Below are positions 46,947-56,281 of a stretch of DNA of 64,000 nucleotides, in pieces. Source of the stretch: Trichomonas vaginalis G3. Taxonomy: Eukaryota > Parabasalia > Trichomonadida > Trichomonadidae. The notes beneath the pieces are model-generated. The model was not told the origin of the DNA. It made no database searches and worked only from the letters and a program-made list of their open reading frames with translations. The DNA is taken from NCBI RefSeq assembly GCF_026262505.1, contig NC_067207.1, forward strand, positions 8,524,082-8,588,081, given 5' to 3'. Positions within the stretch are counted from its first letter, which is position 1. The number at the start of each line of letters is the position of its first letter. Made by a program: the position numbers and the translations under genes.

Positions 46947-47735
46947 TTATTCTTGAGCTATTTGTTGCATTTGTTGTTCTTGAGCTATTTGTTGTTGAAG
47001 TTGTTCTTGTAATACAATACTTTCACCAGTTGCATCTTCCAATTCGAAACTTTCTGCCGTCATTGACAAATACATAGGACATAAAAGTTTTACAGGAACA
47101 AAGTTTGCGTCAACTAAGGTTAAGTTTATGTTTGCTAAAGTGTTTGAGTTCACTAAAGCTGAAAACTCTGCATTCGAATGAACAATAGGCAAACCAGCAG
47201 AGAAAGTGTTGTTTATACGCATGAGTATCTTTTGGTCATAGTAGTTTCTGTCGACATTCGAATAGCACTTTGAACCTAAGTTTGAAACAATATATAAAAT
47301 AGGTGTACTTAAAGTCAATGGAACAGACAAACCTTGTATGACACCTTTTCCTGTTATAGGAAACTGTTGGTAGTAAAAACCAGATATAAGTTTTGTATTA
47401 TAGCTCATATCGTTTATACTAAACTCAGTCGGACATCCAAACATAATGAAACCTGCTCTAGTTGCAGCACATGTTACATCCGTCCTTAAAGTATTAAATA
47501 AGTCAACAAAACCTGTTGGTGGTATATCTGAGTAAGTATCTTCAAAGAAGTATTTTTTACCATTCACAACAACAAAGTCTTCTGGTGTCAAAAGAGCAAA
47601 ACAGGCTTGAGTCGTCATTGTGTTTAAAGTTAGTTTACAATATCGTCCTTGAGGACTTTGTAAGTTTGTTGTTATAGAATTATATGACTCAGGGTTTTTA
47701 GTCGTAATAGTATAAACCATTGTGTCTTCTGCCAT
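46947..47735 (-). CDS. Probable minor (penton-like) capsid protein
   Basis: 262 residues from ATG 47735. The body is beta-rich (RYCKLTLNTMTTQACFALLT, SVPLTLSTPILYIVSNLGSK, LTLVDANFVPVKLLCPMYLS) without catalytic motifs and has a Q-rich end. Size, composition and position beside the major capsid gene fit the single jelly-roll penton protein of Polintons. The assignment is by context and pattern only. Confidence 0.5.
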   Translation of the reverse strand: MAEDTMVYTITTKNPESYNSITTNLQSPQGRYCKLTLNTMTTQACFALLTPEDFVVVNGKKYFFEDTYSDIPPTGFVDLFNTLRTDVTCAATRAGFIMFGCPTEFSINDMSYNTKLISGFYYQQFPITGKGVIQGLSVPLTLSTPILYIVSNLGSKCYSNVDRNYYDQKILMRINNTFSAGLPIVHSNAEFSALVNSNTLANINLTLVDANFVPVKLLCPMYLSMTAESFELEDATGESIVLQEQLQQQIAQEQQMQQIAQE

Positions 47736-47739
47736 TTAC

Positions 47740-48321
47740 TTAGCAACTAAATTTTAATGAAATGTTGTGGTCGTCAAATATTTTTATGACGTCTGGGAAA
47801 CTATATTTTAAGTTCAACGTTTCACCTCCTTTCATAACGTATATCTTGTCAATGACATTATATGAAACACCACAGCAAGCAATGTCGGGTTCTATTTCTT
47901 TGATGTTTATATCGTCTGCCTCTGTCAAAAGTTTCAATAGTTCTTTCAAAACTTCACGAGGTGCGATGACATATGAGTTCACTTTTACAGGGTTGTGTTC
48001 GACCAAGTTTAACATTATACCCAAAGCTTGACAAATCTTCTCCTGAGTTTTAAGTTTGTCTTTAAGTTGTTGGTAGTCATTTCGAATATCTGCAACAGAA
48101 CTTAAGTCTCTGCTAACTTCAGGATATGTTGGTTGTTCTTTTACAGGAACTATTGTTATACCATCTTCGTCTTCGTATGGTTTCCCCACTTCAACATCTC
48201 TTTCTTTGACATTGACAACAACACTTTGACTGTTTGTTTGAGTTGGTGAATTTAACTTCACATCTGCCACCGCCATTAAACCTTTTGAAACACTCACGCT
48301 TCTATTTTTCGGAAATGACAT
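47740..48321 (-). CDS. Element-1 protein of unknown function
   Basis: 193 residues from ATG 48321 (MSFPKNRSVSVSKGLMAVAD); the longer frame beyond it is hydrophobic antisense of the next gene. It has a coiled-coil-like middle (IRNDYQQLKDKLKTQEKICQ) and a compact C-terminal domain. It lies four bases upstream of the penton-like gene in the same direction. No family is recognised. Confidence 0.65.
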   Translation of the reverse strand: MSFPKNRSVSVSKGLMAVADVKLNSPTQTNSQSVVVNVKERDVEVGKPYEDEDGITIVPVKEQPTYPEVSRDLSSVADIRNDYQQLKDKLKTQEKICQALGIMLNLVEHNPVKVNSYVIAPREVLKELLKLLTEADDINIKEIEPDIACCGVSYNVIDKIYVMKGGETLNLKYSFPDVIKIFDDHNISLKFSC

Positions 48322-48339
48322 TTTACTTAGAATAAAAAG
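48322..48339. promoter_or_regulatory. 18-bp divergent start region
   Basis: TTTACTTAGAATAAAAAG separates the ATGs at 48321 (minus) and 48340 (plus). It resembles the CTAGAATAAAA region at 33970-33987. Confidence 0.45.
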
Positions 48340-48852
48340 ATGGACGTATTTGAGTATCTCTTCGAATTGAAGCAGAACAAAGTTTACACACACAAACAAT
48401 ACAAATACATTGACAGAATAGTTCTTTACACAAACAATGGAAAATGTTATAGAATAGCAGTCTTTGCTGAACCAAAATATTTTCATAAAGCAAAGAAAGT
48501 TGGTATAACCGAGATGGTGAAAGTTCTTGAAGCAGACAAAAATATAACAACAAAACTGACCGATATTTCTAAAGGTAAGTTTATCTTACAATTTTATGTC
48601 AAAACTGGCGTACTGTCAATATTTGACGGAGAGAAGTCAGTTCAAGAACAACTTACTGACCTGCTGCCAAAATCTGCTCGATGGAAGCTGTCGTTATGCC
48701 AATCTGAGGAGCCCAGCAGGTTTCATCGAACGAATCTTCAAAAGAGCATCTTCCGTGAAAAGTGCTATTGGTTTTGTAAACTTCTTTGCTCTCAATTCAT
48801 CTGGACCGTCTCTGTCACCAGTATATTGTATTTGAACAGTACCAACAGTTGA
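48340..48852 (+). CDS. Element-1 protein, end antisense to capsid gene
   Basis: 170 codons from ATG 48340. About the first 115 residues are protein-like (MDVFEYLFELKQNKVYTHKQ...KNITTKLTDISKGKFILQFY). The remainder reads through the 3' end of the convergent capsid gene and looks like antisense sequence. The function is unknown. Confidence 0.45.
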   Translation: MDVFEYLFELKQNKVYTHKQYKYIDRIVLYTNNGKCYRIAVFAEPKYFHKAKKVGITEMVKVLEADKNITTKLTDISKGKFILQFYVKTGVLSIFDGEKSVQEQLTDLLPKSARWKLSLCQSEEPSRFHRTNLQKSIFREKCYWFCKLLCSQFIWTVSVTSILYLNSTNS

Positions 48853-50259
48853 AATACCACCCATAAAGTCTTCTGAGTCAGCAAATGGAATGCCAAGCCA
48901 AAAGTTTGAACGGTCTCCATTTGTATATTGAGTTTTTTGACCTCCTGTATGAGTCCATACTTTCACATATGGCATAATAGAGAACTTTGCATTTCAGGGT
49001 TAATGGTTGTTGTGAAGTTGTTGTTAAAGTTCATAGCATCTAATGTCAAGTTGTATGACCTCAATCCTCAACTGTAGAATATTCTTCTCTTGGATAATAT
49101 TTGCCATCTATGTTTATATGGTATTTAATACCAGGGTTGTAGAAGCAAGAATAGTCATTTATAGTTCGTCTGAACAGTACAAACATAGTATCTGCATGTT
49201 TCATTGCAGTTGTTAAGGCAATATCTGTTCTTGCACCTGGGTCAGCACTTTGGTTTCCAACTTCACCTGCAAAGTCTTTGACAGATATTTGGTGTATAGG
49301 GAACATAAGTGGAACTGCAATATATTTGGCAGCTAAAGCATTTGAAATATCTGGGTCCAACATATAGACTGCAAGTCTGCTTTCTATTCTCTTGCATTCA
49401 AATTTTTCGCATGTGAACTTAACTGGGTCCCAAGCAGTTCCAGCAGCATTGAAGTAGTAGTTTACTTCAGTGTTGAGGTTTGAGAAACCAAAGTCTAAGT
49501 CAACTTTGTCTTTGCAAAAGTCACAGAACTTGGCTCCACCAGTTCCAGCTACAGCAATGCTGAATGGGTCTTGTGTTGGTGCAATGACTAAGTTATTTTT
49601 GCTTGGAGTAAGTTCGATAGAAATTTTTCCTGCCCAGTTTGGCAAGTATCTTAAAAACCTGAAGATGAGGAAAGATGACAAAGGAACTCTAAGTTTCAGT
49701 TTTACTTTAGTGGCAGCAGTTCCATCTGAACCAGAAAGGTTAACATAAACTCCTGGAACGTTAGGGTCAAGTCTTCTTATTTTCTCAATAGTTGCATACT
49801 GGTCTGTTTGTTCTCTAGCTTGTGGTTGTACTGAGTTTCTCAAAGCGAACCATTCATAGTTTGCCCATGTTACTGTTTGAACTAAGTCAGAGTTAGAAAT
49901 ATATCTTATATCCCATGAAAACTTCTGGAGCATATTGGTATCCGACATAGAAAATTCCATTGCAACCTTTCTTGTCAGACAACTTGGCAGAAGGTTTTAT
50001 TTCAATGTCTTGTTCCACGTATAAGAAAGAGTTGTCAATAGAAATTATATGAAACCTGTCGCAAGCAATATCTACTGTTGTTGAAGAACCTTCTCCAAAC
50101 TCACCTACGTTTTCCATAAGAAACAGCAGTTGTATATTCGTAAGTTCCAGGAACTATTTCTGACCTTCTAATGGCATTGTCGCATTCGTTATACCATTCG
50201 GAAACATTTCCATTCATGGCATCCAAAACTGTTGGCGTTATATTCTGAGCGGCGTACAT
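48694..50259 (-). pseudogene. Major capsid protein gene of element 1, broken
   Basis: A region of about 1.57 kb starting at ATG 50259 (MYAAQNITPTVLDAMNGNVS). It is beta-rich and has the feel of the Polinton double jelly-roll major capsid protein, for example RVPLSSFLIFRFLRYLPNWA and KYIAVPLMFPIHQISVKDF. The gene is the expected length but is broken, with about three breaks. Position between the penton-like gene and the large structural genes supports the identification. Confidence 0.6.
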
Positions 50260-50291
50260 TTCATATGAGTAAAAATATAGAATAGTTGGAT

Positions 50292-51185
50292 TTATATGTC
50301 ATAATAGAACCCACGTGGACCAAGCTTTACTTTCTTCCTGACTGAGTTTTTAACTCTTCTTTTTCCTTCATTGCCCTCTGCTTGAAGTTGTTGCATCTTT
50401 GCATTATGTTCATCTAGTATGTTGCAAATTTCCCATGTCCTTTTTGCCTTTTGGCTCTGGTCGCCCATCTCAGGTAACCTATATCCTAGAAAGAGTTTGT
50501 CATAGTCTGTATTTGAGTCTTTGCGTATTGTTTGCATGACTCTTTCCTGAGTTTCTGGTTCAAGCTCTTCAAACAGAGCTTGTCCATATGGAATAAGCTC
50601 GTTTCCAAATATATGTTTTTGTAGCCATTCTGGTTTTCTTTCCATGTTACCAACTATATCTTTTGTGAATGGGAAAGCTTTTACCCAATCTTTCAGTCTT
50701 GCGTCGTTTATTTCTGTAGTTGGTTTTATTTTGTCAAGGAACATGTTTTTCAATACTAACATTTCATTTGGTACTGTCCATTTGAGTTTTCTTAAATATT
50801 CATCCCTTCTCGGTTCATTGTCTGCAAAGTAAGTTTTTATGACATTTTGTAAACTTTCGTTTGCAAGGTCATGTACAATAGGTTCTCTTCCTTCTCTCTC
50901 CCTAACTTTCTTTCTAAACTCTTCACCAAATATACCATCTCTATGGTTCTGTGTAGTTCTTTGAGATAAATGTTCTAGAACGTCAGGTGTTATATTTCCA
51001 TCAGCCATGTTCATTTCATACTGGTCCAAAATATCTGCATGTTTCATATCTTTCAATGGCATTAAAGCCGCGCTTAAAATACCAGCTATATCTGGTTCAC
51101 CATTGACTTCCATTGCGTCTACAACTTCTTGGAATTGAGGTTGTAAGTTTATGAACCACCTATCTGGATTAGCTTTATGACCCAT
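50292..51185 (-). CDS. Element-1 protein of unknown function, structural-type
   Basis: 297 codons from ATG 51185 (MGHKANPDRWFINLQPQFQE). It is helical and charged, with a basic end (RRVKNSVRKKVKLGPRGFYY). Its start overlaps the end of the 779-residue frame by 37 bp. It lies just upstream of the capsid gene in the same direction. No family is recognised. Confidence 0.6.
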   Translation of the reverse strand: MGHKANPDRWFINLQPQFQEVVDAMEVNGEPDIAGILSAALMPLKDMKHADILDQYEMNMADGNITPDVLEHLSQRTTQNHRDGIFGEEFRKKVREREGREPIVHDLANESLQNVIKTYFADNEPRRDEYLRKLKWTVPNEMLVLKNMFLDKIKPTTEINDARLKDWVKAFPFTKDIVGNMERKPEWLQKHIFGNELIPYGQALFEELEPETQERVMQTIRKDSNTDYDKLFLGYRLPEMGDQSQKAKRTWEICNILDEHNAKMQQLQAEGNEGKRRVKNSVRKKVKLGPRGFYYDI

Positions 51186-53488
51186 CTCATTGTAGTTCCA
51201 TCGTCTGCAGAAACAAAAGTAGGTTTGTTTCCATCTTGGTTAGGTTCTGAATGAACTTTAAACAATGTTTCATTTCTATATGTTTTCTTGAAATTTAACC
51301 TTTTATCTTCACCGAGTTCATCCGAAGATTGAACGTTAAATGCTCGTAAGTAAAAAGGGTTGTTGTATTTGTGTACATTTTTTTTCAGTTCTTCCATTCT
51401 ATGCTGAATATTTTCATCTGGTGTTGGAGTCTTTTGTATGTCGGCAAACATTTTTCGATATTCTTCTACTATGTCAGCCGAATCTTTCTTAGACTCTTGG
51501 AAAGATTCCATATTCACCTCATGCTCTTGTTGAGGGTCAAGATTTTTCGGCTGTTCCAAATCTTCATCTAGTTCTGTGAAGTTAGTTTCCAAAGGAGTGA
51601 CTTGTTCGTTTCCTTCAGGCTCTTCTAGCTGTTGTTGCTGAACTATTTCTTCCATGTCTGGTTGTATCTGAACTTCTTCCTGTGGAGTTTCTTGTACCTC
51701 ATCTGCTGGCATTTCATATATTCCGAGACCGTTTTCAACAATTTCCCTATCTACGTCATCCGCATTCATAAGCCTTTCTTCTTTCGTTCCGTCTCTATTT
51801 TTTACGCGTTTCATGACGAAAGTTGAATTGTCATTTAGCTCTGACATCAAATATCTCGGAGTAAATTCGTTCATGTCATTTGGATGATATGCTATTAAAT
51901 CATATCCCTTAGCGAGCTTGTATTTTCCAGGTTTGAGATTATATCCGTTTTGGTGCTGAGCCATAAAGCTAAATAGGTTCGGGTCAGTATTTCCTTCCTT
52001 GAACTTTCCAATAGCTTCTTTATATCTGTCACTAAAGTCAATAGTATCTGGGAAACCACACTCTTCTTTAAGCATTTTTAAGAATTCTTGGTTTCCTTGT
52101 TCTCTACTTCTTTTATGTCCTTGCTCTGTTTGTGGTTGTTGCTGTGCTGGTTGTGGAGGTGGTTGTTGTGTTGGTTGTTGTGTTGGTTGTTGTGCTGGTT
52201 GTGGAGGTGGTTGTTGTGCTGGTTGTTGTGCATGCCTGTGTCTGTGTCCATGTGACGATGTAAATGTTCTAGGTAGTCCTGGTGCAGGTGCTTCTCTTGG
52301 AGGGTTTGGTGGTATATAAGTTCCACCAGCTGGCACATATGTTCCATCTGCAGCATAATGTCCTACCTGACTTTTCGTTTTTAAGAAAGCATTTACTAGG
52401 TCTGTTTTGGTCTGTTGTAACTCTTTTTCTTGACTTTCCACAACAGTTGCTCTAACGGCGTCATAGGCACTTTGAACTGCTTGTCTCGTTGCTGCATCTG
52501 TTATTTTCGTCATATTTTGTGCTACTTCCTTTAACTCTTTGTCGAAACCTTCAGACTTCAGTTTCTTTCCAGATGAGAAATCGTTCACTTGTTTCACCTT
52601 ACTATGAAGAGCTTCGAAGGCGTTCTTAAAGTCAGCATTTGTTAAAGCTTCATTTGAACTGTCTTCATCCGCTTGTATTTTTGTCCTTATTGACCCTATA
52701 AGCTGGGCTGCTTTGGCGTTGGCTTGGGCATCTAACCAGTCATTGTTAGCTTTTATATATTCTGCGCTTTTCATTGCCTTTTGCATAGCCGCGTCGTTAT
52801 TTTTACTTTCTTGTGCTAAGTTTTCATACTGTACGGTTTGGTTTTGCAACTGTAAAAGTTTTTCTGCCTTTACATTTGCTTCAACTTCTTTTTTATACTC
52901 ATCGCTATCCATATATGTCTTCAGGGCTTTTTGTTTTATCTCTTCATCTTTCAGTACTTTATATTGAGTAGTATGGTTTTTCAAATTTATGACATCTTGT
53001 TCCATTTTTGCTACTTCTGCTGCTTTTTCTGACACTTTTTTTGCATATTCCTCTGTACTTAGTTCTTTCAGTTGTTCTTCTTTCTTCTTTTTCTCTACGT
53101 TTAACTCATTTAGTTTCTTTGTGTGTCTGTCATATTCTAGTTTCTTTTCGTTTTCACTTATTTGCTTCTGTATGTCTATGTTTGACTTTTTGACATCTGT
53201 TATTTGATTTTTGAGTGAACTCAAATTCATTTGACTTTGAGGGTTATAGGCTGTTCCGTCTGCAGCTCCACCATAGCCTGCCATTTTCGCTAAAAGTGCC
53301 GCTCTTAAACCTCCACTCTGTGCACCAATAACTCGGTTTAAAAGCATAGGGTTGCTTGACATTTGTTGCAACATAGTGGGGTCATTCAGCATTTGTTGTT
53401 GCAACTGTTGTTGTGGTGTTAGTTTTACTATTGGATGTTTCAATGCTCTCTTCCTCTTACGTATATTCTTACGTAGCTTACGTGGCAT
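51149..53488 (-). CDS. Large coiled-coil and P/Q-rich element protein
   Basis: 779 residues from ATG 53488, three bases inside the right TIR boundary. The basic N-terminus MPRKLRKNIRKRKRALKHP is reminiscent of DNA-condensing core proteins. About residues 80-330 form long charged coiled coils (ENEKKLEYDRHTKKLNELNV), about 410-460 is a P/Q repeat tract (QPAQQPTQQPTQQPPPQP), and the rest is acidic with short ordered pieces. No protease or enzyme motif is seen. It is probably a virion core or scaffold protein. Confidence 0.6.
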   Translation of the reverse strand: MPRKLRKNIRKRKRALKHPIVKLTPQQQLQQQMLNDPTMLQQMSSNPMLLNRVIGAQSGGLRAALLAKMAGYGGAADGTAYNPQSQMNLSSLKNQITDVKKSNIDIQKQISENEKKLEYDRHTKKLNELNVEKKKKEEQLKELSTEEYAKKVSEKAAEVAKMEQDVINLKNHTTQYKVLKDEEIKQKALKTYMDSDEYKKEVEANVKAEKLLQLQNQTVQYENLAQESKNNDAAMQKAMKSAEYIKANNDWLDAQANAKAAQLIGSIRTKIQADEDSSNEALTNADFKNAFEALHSKVKQVNDFSSGKKLKSEGFDKELKEVAQNMTKITDAATRQAVQSAYDAVRATVVESQEKELQQTKTDLVNAFLKTKSQVGHYAADGTYVPAGGTYIPPNPPREAPAPGLPRTFTSSHGHRHRHAQQPAQQPPPQPAQQPTQQPTQQPPPQPAQQQPQTEQGHKRSREQGNQEFLKMLKEECGFPDTIDFSDRYKEAIGKFKEGNTDPNLFSFMAQHQNGYNLKPGKYKLAKGYDLIAYHPNDMNEFTPRYLMSELNDNSTFVMKRVKNRDGTKEERLMNADDVDREIVENGLGIYEMPADEVQETPQEEVQIQPDMEEIVQQQQLEEPEGNEQVTPLETNFTELDEDLEQPKNLDPQQEHEVNMESFQESKKDSADIVEEYRKMFADIQKTPTPDENIQHRMEELKKNVHKYNNPFYLRAFNVQSSDELGEDKRLNFKKTYRNETLFKVHSEPNQDGNKPTFVSADDGTTMRWVIKLIQIGGS

Positions 53489-53491
53489 TTT

Positions 53492-54583
53492 AAGTGAAGT
53501 TAAAAAGCGGTTTTTGACAGACGTTTTATTGTGACTTCTTCGTAAAGACTTTGTTGAGATTTCTTCGTAAAGACTTTGTTGAGATTTCTTCGTAAATGAG
53601 TGTAAATGACCCAAAAATATATTTTAGGGTAGAAGGGTATATCTACCCCGTTTTCTACCCTCTTTTCTACCCTCTTGAATTTTCATGAATTTCTTCGTAA
53701 AGACTTTGTTAAGACTTCTTCGTAAAGACTTTGTTAAGACTTCTTCGTAAATATTTTGTTGAGATTTCTTCGTAAATGACCCTAGTAGTATATTTTTGGT
53801 GTAAATTTCATGAAAATTCAAGAGGGTAGAAAAGAGGGTAGAAAACGGGGTAGATATACCCTTCTACCCTAAAATATATTTTTGGTGTAAATTTCATGAA
53901 AATTCAAGAGGGTGAAAAATTAGGTGAAAAAACAGGTGAAATCTCACCTCTTCACCTAAACATTATTTTTGGTGTAAAATTCTGAGTAAAATGACAGATG
54001 GAACACATACTTTTTCAGTAAGTACATATGGGGTAGAAAAGAGGGTAGAAAACGGGGTAGATATACCCTTCTACCCTAAAATATATTTTTGTCTGATTTA
54101 CGCTCATTACGAAGAAATCTTGACAAAGTCTTTACGATGAAGTTTTGACAAAGTCTTTACGATGAAGTTTTGACAAAGTCTTTACGATGAAATCTTGACA
54201 AAGTCTTTACGATGAAGTTTTGACAAAGTCTTTACGATGAAATCTTGACAAAGTCTTTACGATGAAATCTTGACAAAGTCTTTACGATGAAATCTTGACA
54301 AAGTCTTTACGATGAAATTCATGAAAATTCAAGAGGTGAAAAATGAGGTGAAAAAACAGGTGAAATCTCACCTCTTCACCTAAAATATATTTTTATTGAA
54401 TTCTGTATAATATTCTGAGTAATATGACAGATGTTTATATAACACTTTCTCCGGTTTATAGGACCTCTCTCATATTCTATCTTGTCATATCAAAACTCAT
54501 AGTCATGTTTGTCCTCTAAGACTTCATTTATACTAAACATCTTCAGGGCTAGAAGGCACGAAGTGCCTGGAAGCCCCACTACC
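53492..54583 (-). repeat. Right terminal inverted repeat of element 1
   Basis: 1092 bp, the inverted partner of 30368-31503. It carries the same outer tip, the same methyltransferase-like piece, and the same eight 25-bp units in the same order of variants. It has fewer inner units than the left TIR. It is followed by 18 T. Confidence 0.92.
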
Positions 54584-54606
54584 TTTTTTTTTTTTTTTTT
54601 TGTAAA

Positions 54607-54683
54607 CGTAAGAATTCATACAATATTGAACGATTTTGTATCATTTTTTTAACATATGAAGTAAAAAATGTATGATTCTTACG
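54607..54683. repeat. Short inverted repeat at element junction
   Basis: CGTAAGAATTCATACA at 54607 pairs with TGTATGATTCTTACG at 54669-54683, with one bulged base. TTCTTACG recurs twice more by 54740. It could mark a promoter region or an old element end. Confidence 0.55.
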
Positions 54684-54790
54684 GTTTTTATTCTTACGTT
54701 TTTGAATAAATCAAGATTTAAAAAATTGACTTCTTACGTAAAATTAAAACTAAGTTAAATTTATTTTTTTTATTTTTTATTTTATAATAA

Positions 54791-55926
54791 ATGAGTATAA
54801 CAACTAATTCATTGAAATCTTTAAAGTTCACTAATTCAGAATTAGAAAATATTTTAGAAAATTTTGGAGACGGTTCTTATCCAACATATATGCAGAATGT
54901 GAAAGAGTTTTCCAGATTGTTGAATGAATTTAAATATAACGGACTAATTACTAAAAAGGCTATAATGAGATATTTATATCCCAAAAAAGTTGAAAAACAG
55001 GAGAATATTCCTCTTTATGGTCCAGAGGACCTGGGCTCAGAGAGCCTTGAAACACCTCCTGAATATTTTGAAGAAAAAATTAAACAAGATGAATATTATA
55101 ACGATGAGATTGAGAAATTGGAACAATTAAGAAATGAAATAGATGAAAAAATTAAGGAATTGAGAAATGCTGAGAATGAAGTAGAGGGTTTAATGAATAT
55201 CCCAGCTTCAGAATCAGAAGTTCAAAAATCACATGAGGAAAGATATAAAAATTACTTTTTGGAATCTACTAAAAATTTATTAGATGGTGATATTGACGAA
55301 ACACTTTCAGAAGAAGGCACAAAATTTATTCATAAACATAAGTTACAATTTATTGACGATGGATATTATCCATGTATATTACTTTCACCTCCTCTTGATT
55401 CTGAAAAATTCAAAAAAGCACTGAAAAATGTAACATATGCAACAAATACGATTAAGAAAGAAGACCATGATATTTACACAAATTATTATTTAAATAAATG
55501 TACAGGTGTTGATAAAGTTTTTGATTTGTTAGATAAAATATCAAAAGAAACAATTGGTAATATAAAATTTTATGTGATTGTGGTTTCATTATTGAAGATA
55601 CCAATAATGTTTCATATGAAAGAACAGCACCGAAGGAAGACGAAGTTGAAAGGTCTATACCATTCGTTATTAAGAATATAAAAGATATGAAAACTTATAA
55701 ACATTATATTTATTCATTTATTTCAGAAAAAATGGAAGCAACCCATAAAACATCTTCTCATCATTTTATAGCTATTCATACATTCCTTTTCAAAGTTGTG
55801 AAATTAAATAAGACAGGAATTAGATTTAATGTATCAGGGTACGCATTCTTGAGTAAATTAAAATGTATTCGTCACGTCGCAGATGATAAAAATTTATGTG
55901 TTCTTAATTCATTTTATGGACTTTAG
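54791..55926 (+). pseudogene. Element-2 gene of unknown function, broken
   Basis: Begins at ATG 54791 behind TTTATTTTTTATTTTATAATAA. The first ~255 residues are helical with a coiled-coil segment (NDEIEKLEQLRNEIDEKIKE) and a compact part (HKHKLQFIDDGYYPCILLSP). Protein-like sequence continues to a stop at 55926. It looks broken, with about one break. The family is not recognised; it precedes the polymerase gene. Confidence 0.5.
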
Positions 55927-56004
55927 CCCTGGACTCTCTGAGTCTCGGACTTTAAAAAAATAAACTTTATTTTTATTTATTTTTTAATTTTTATTCTTAC
56001 ATAA

Positions 56005-56250
56005 ATGAACAAAAATGGAACAGCTAAAATGAATGATAATCAAATAAGAGCCGAAGGTAGAAGGTTATTTAAACGCTTCTATAACATTCCTGATGGTGTT
56101 AATCCTAAAACTCGTAGAAGTTATTTAAATGAAGCCATAGATGCATATGAAGGATTTGACATTTCATCAGAAAGTGAGAGGTTAGCAAGAATGTTAAACG
56201 TTAATATTGATTTTATTATTGTGACCTCAACCAGAAGACGTAGACATTAA
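56005..56250 (+). CDS. Small basic element-2 protein ahead of polymerase
   Basis: 81 codons from ATG 56005, with the start signal TTTTTAATTTTTATTCTTACATAAATG. The first ~70 residues are helical and basic (IRAEGRRLFKRFYNIPDGVN, RRSYLNEAIDAYEGFDISSE), and the end is arginine-rich. It ends 31 bp before the polymerase ATG, possibly serving as a terminal-protein-like or DNA-binding partner; that is speculation. Confidence 0.5.
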   Translation: MNKNGTAKMNDNQIRAEGRRLFKRFYNIPDGVNPKTRRSYLNEAIDAYEGFDISSESERLARMLNVNIDFIIVTSTRRRRH

Positions 56251-56281
56251 CAAGGTAGACTTTCCATTAGTGGAATCAATA

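Larger units (their letters stand above)
30340..54601. mobile_element. Maverick/Polinton fossil, element 1, nearly whole
   Basis: About 24.2 kb bounded by terminal inverted repeats that begin AGGTAGTGGGG and are capped by a 28-base A run on the left and an 18-base T run on the right. A T6 just left of the A run and the T run on the right would fit a 6-bp T target duplication, but the homopolymers hide it. Family parts present: rve-type integrase, FtsK/HerA packaging ATPase, SF3 helicase, major and probable minor capsid genes, and several structural genes of unknown role. Cargo: a Dam-type methyltransferase, KilA-N genes and a fibre protein. No polymerase B is seen. Most frames are open; I estimate three to five breaks, mostly in the capsid gene. 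The two TIR repeat arrays keep the same unit order, so it is probably young. Confidence 0.9.

Noticed and set aside
52000-53210. Plus-strand Cys- and Ser-rich frames opposite the large coiled-coil gene
   Set aside because: Antisense of P/Q-rich and K/E-rich coding sequence.
30340-54601. Adenain/Ulp1-type maturation protease in element 1
   Set aside because: Expected in many Polintons, but I could not find a convincing catalytic motif set in any ORF.
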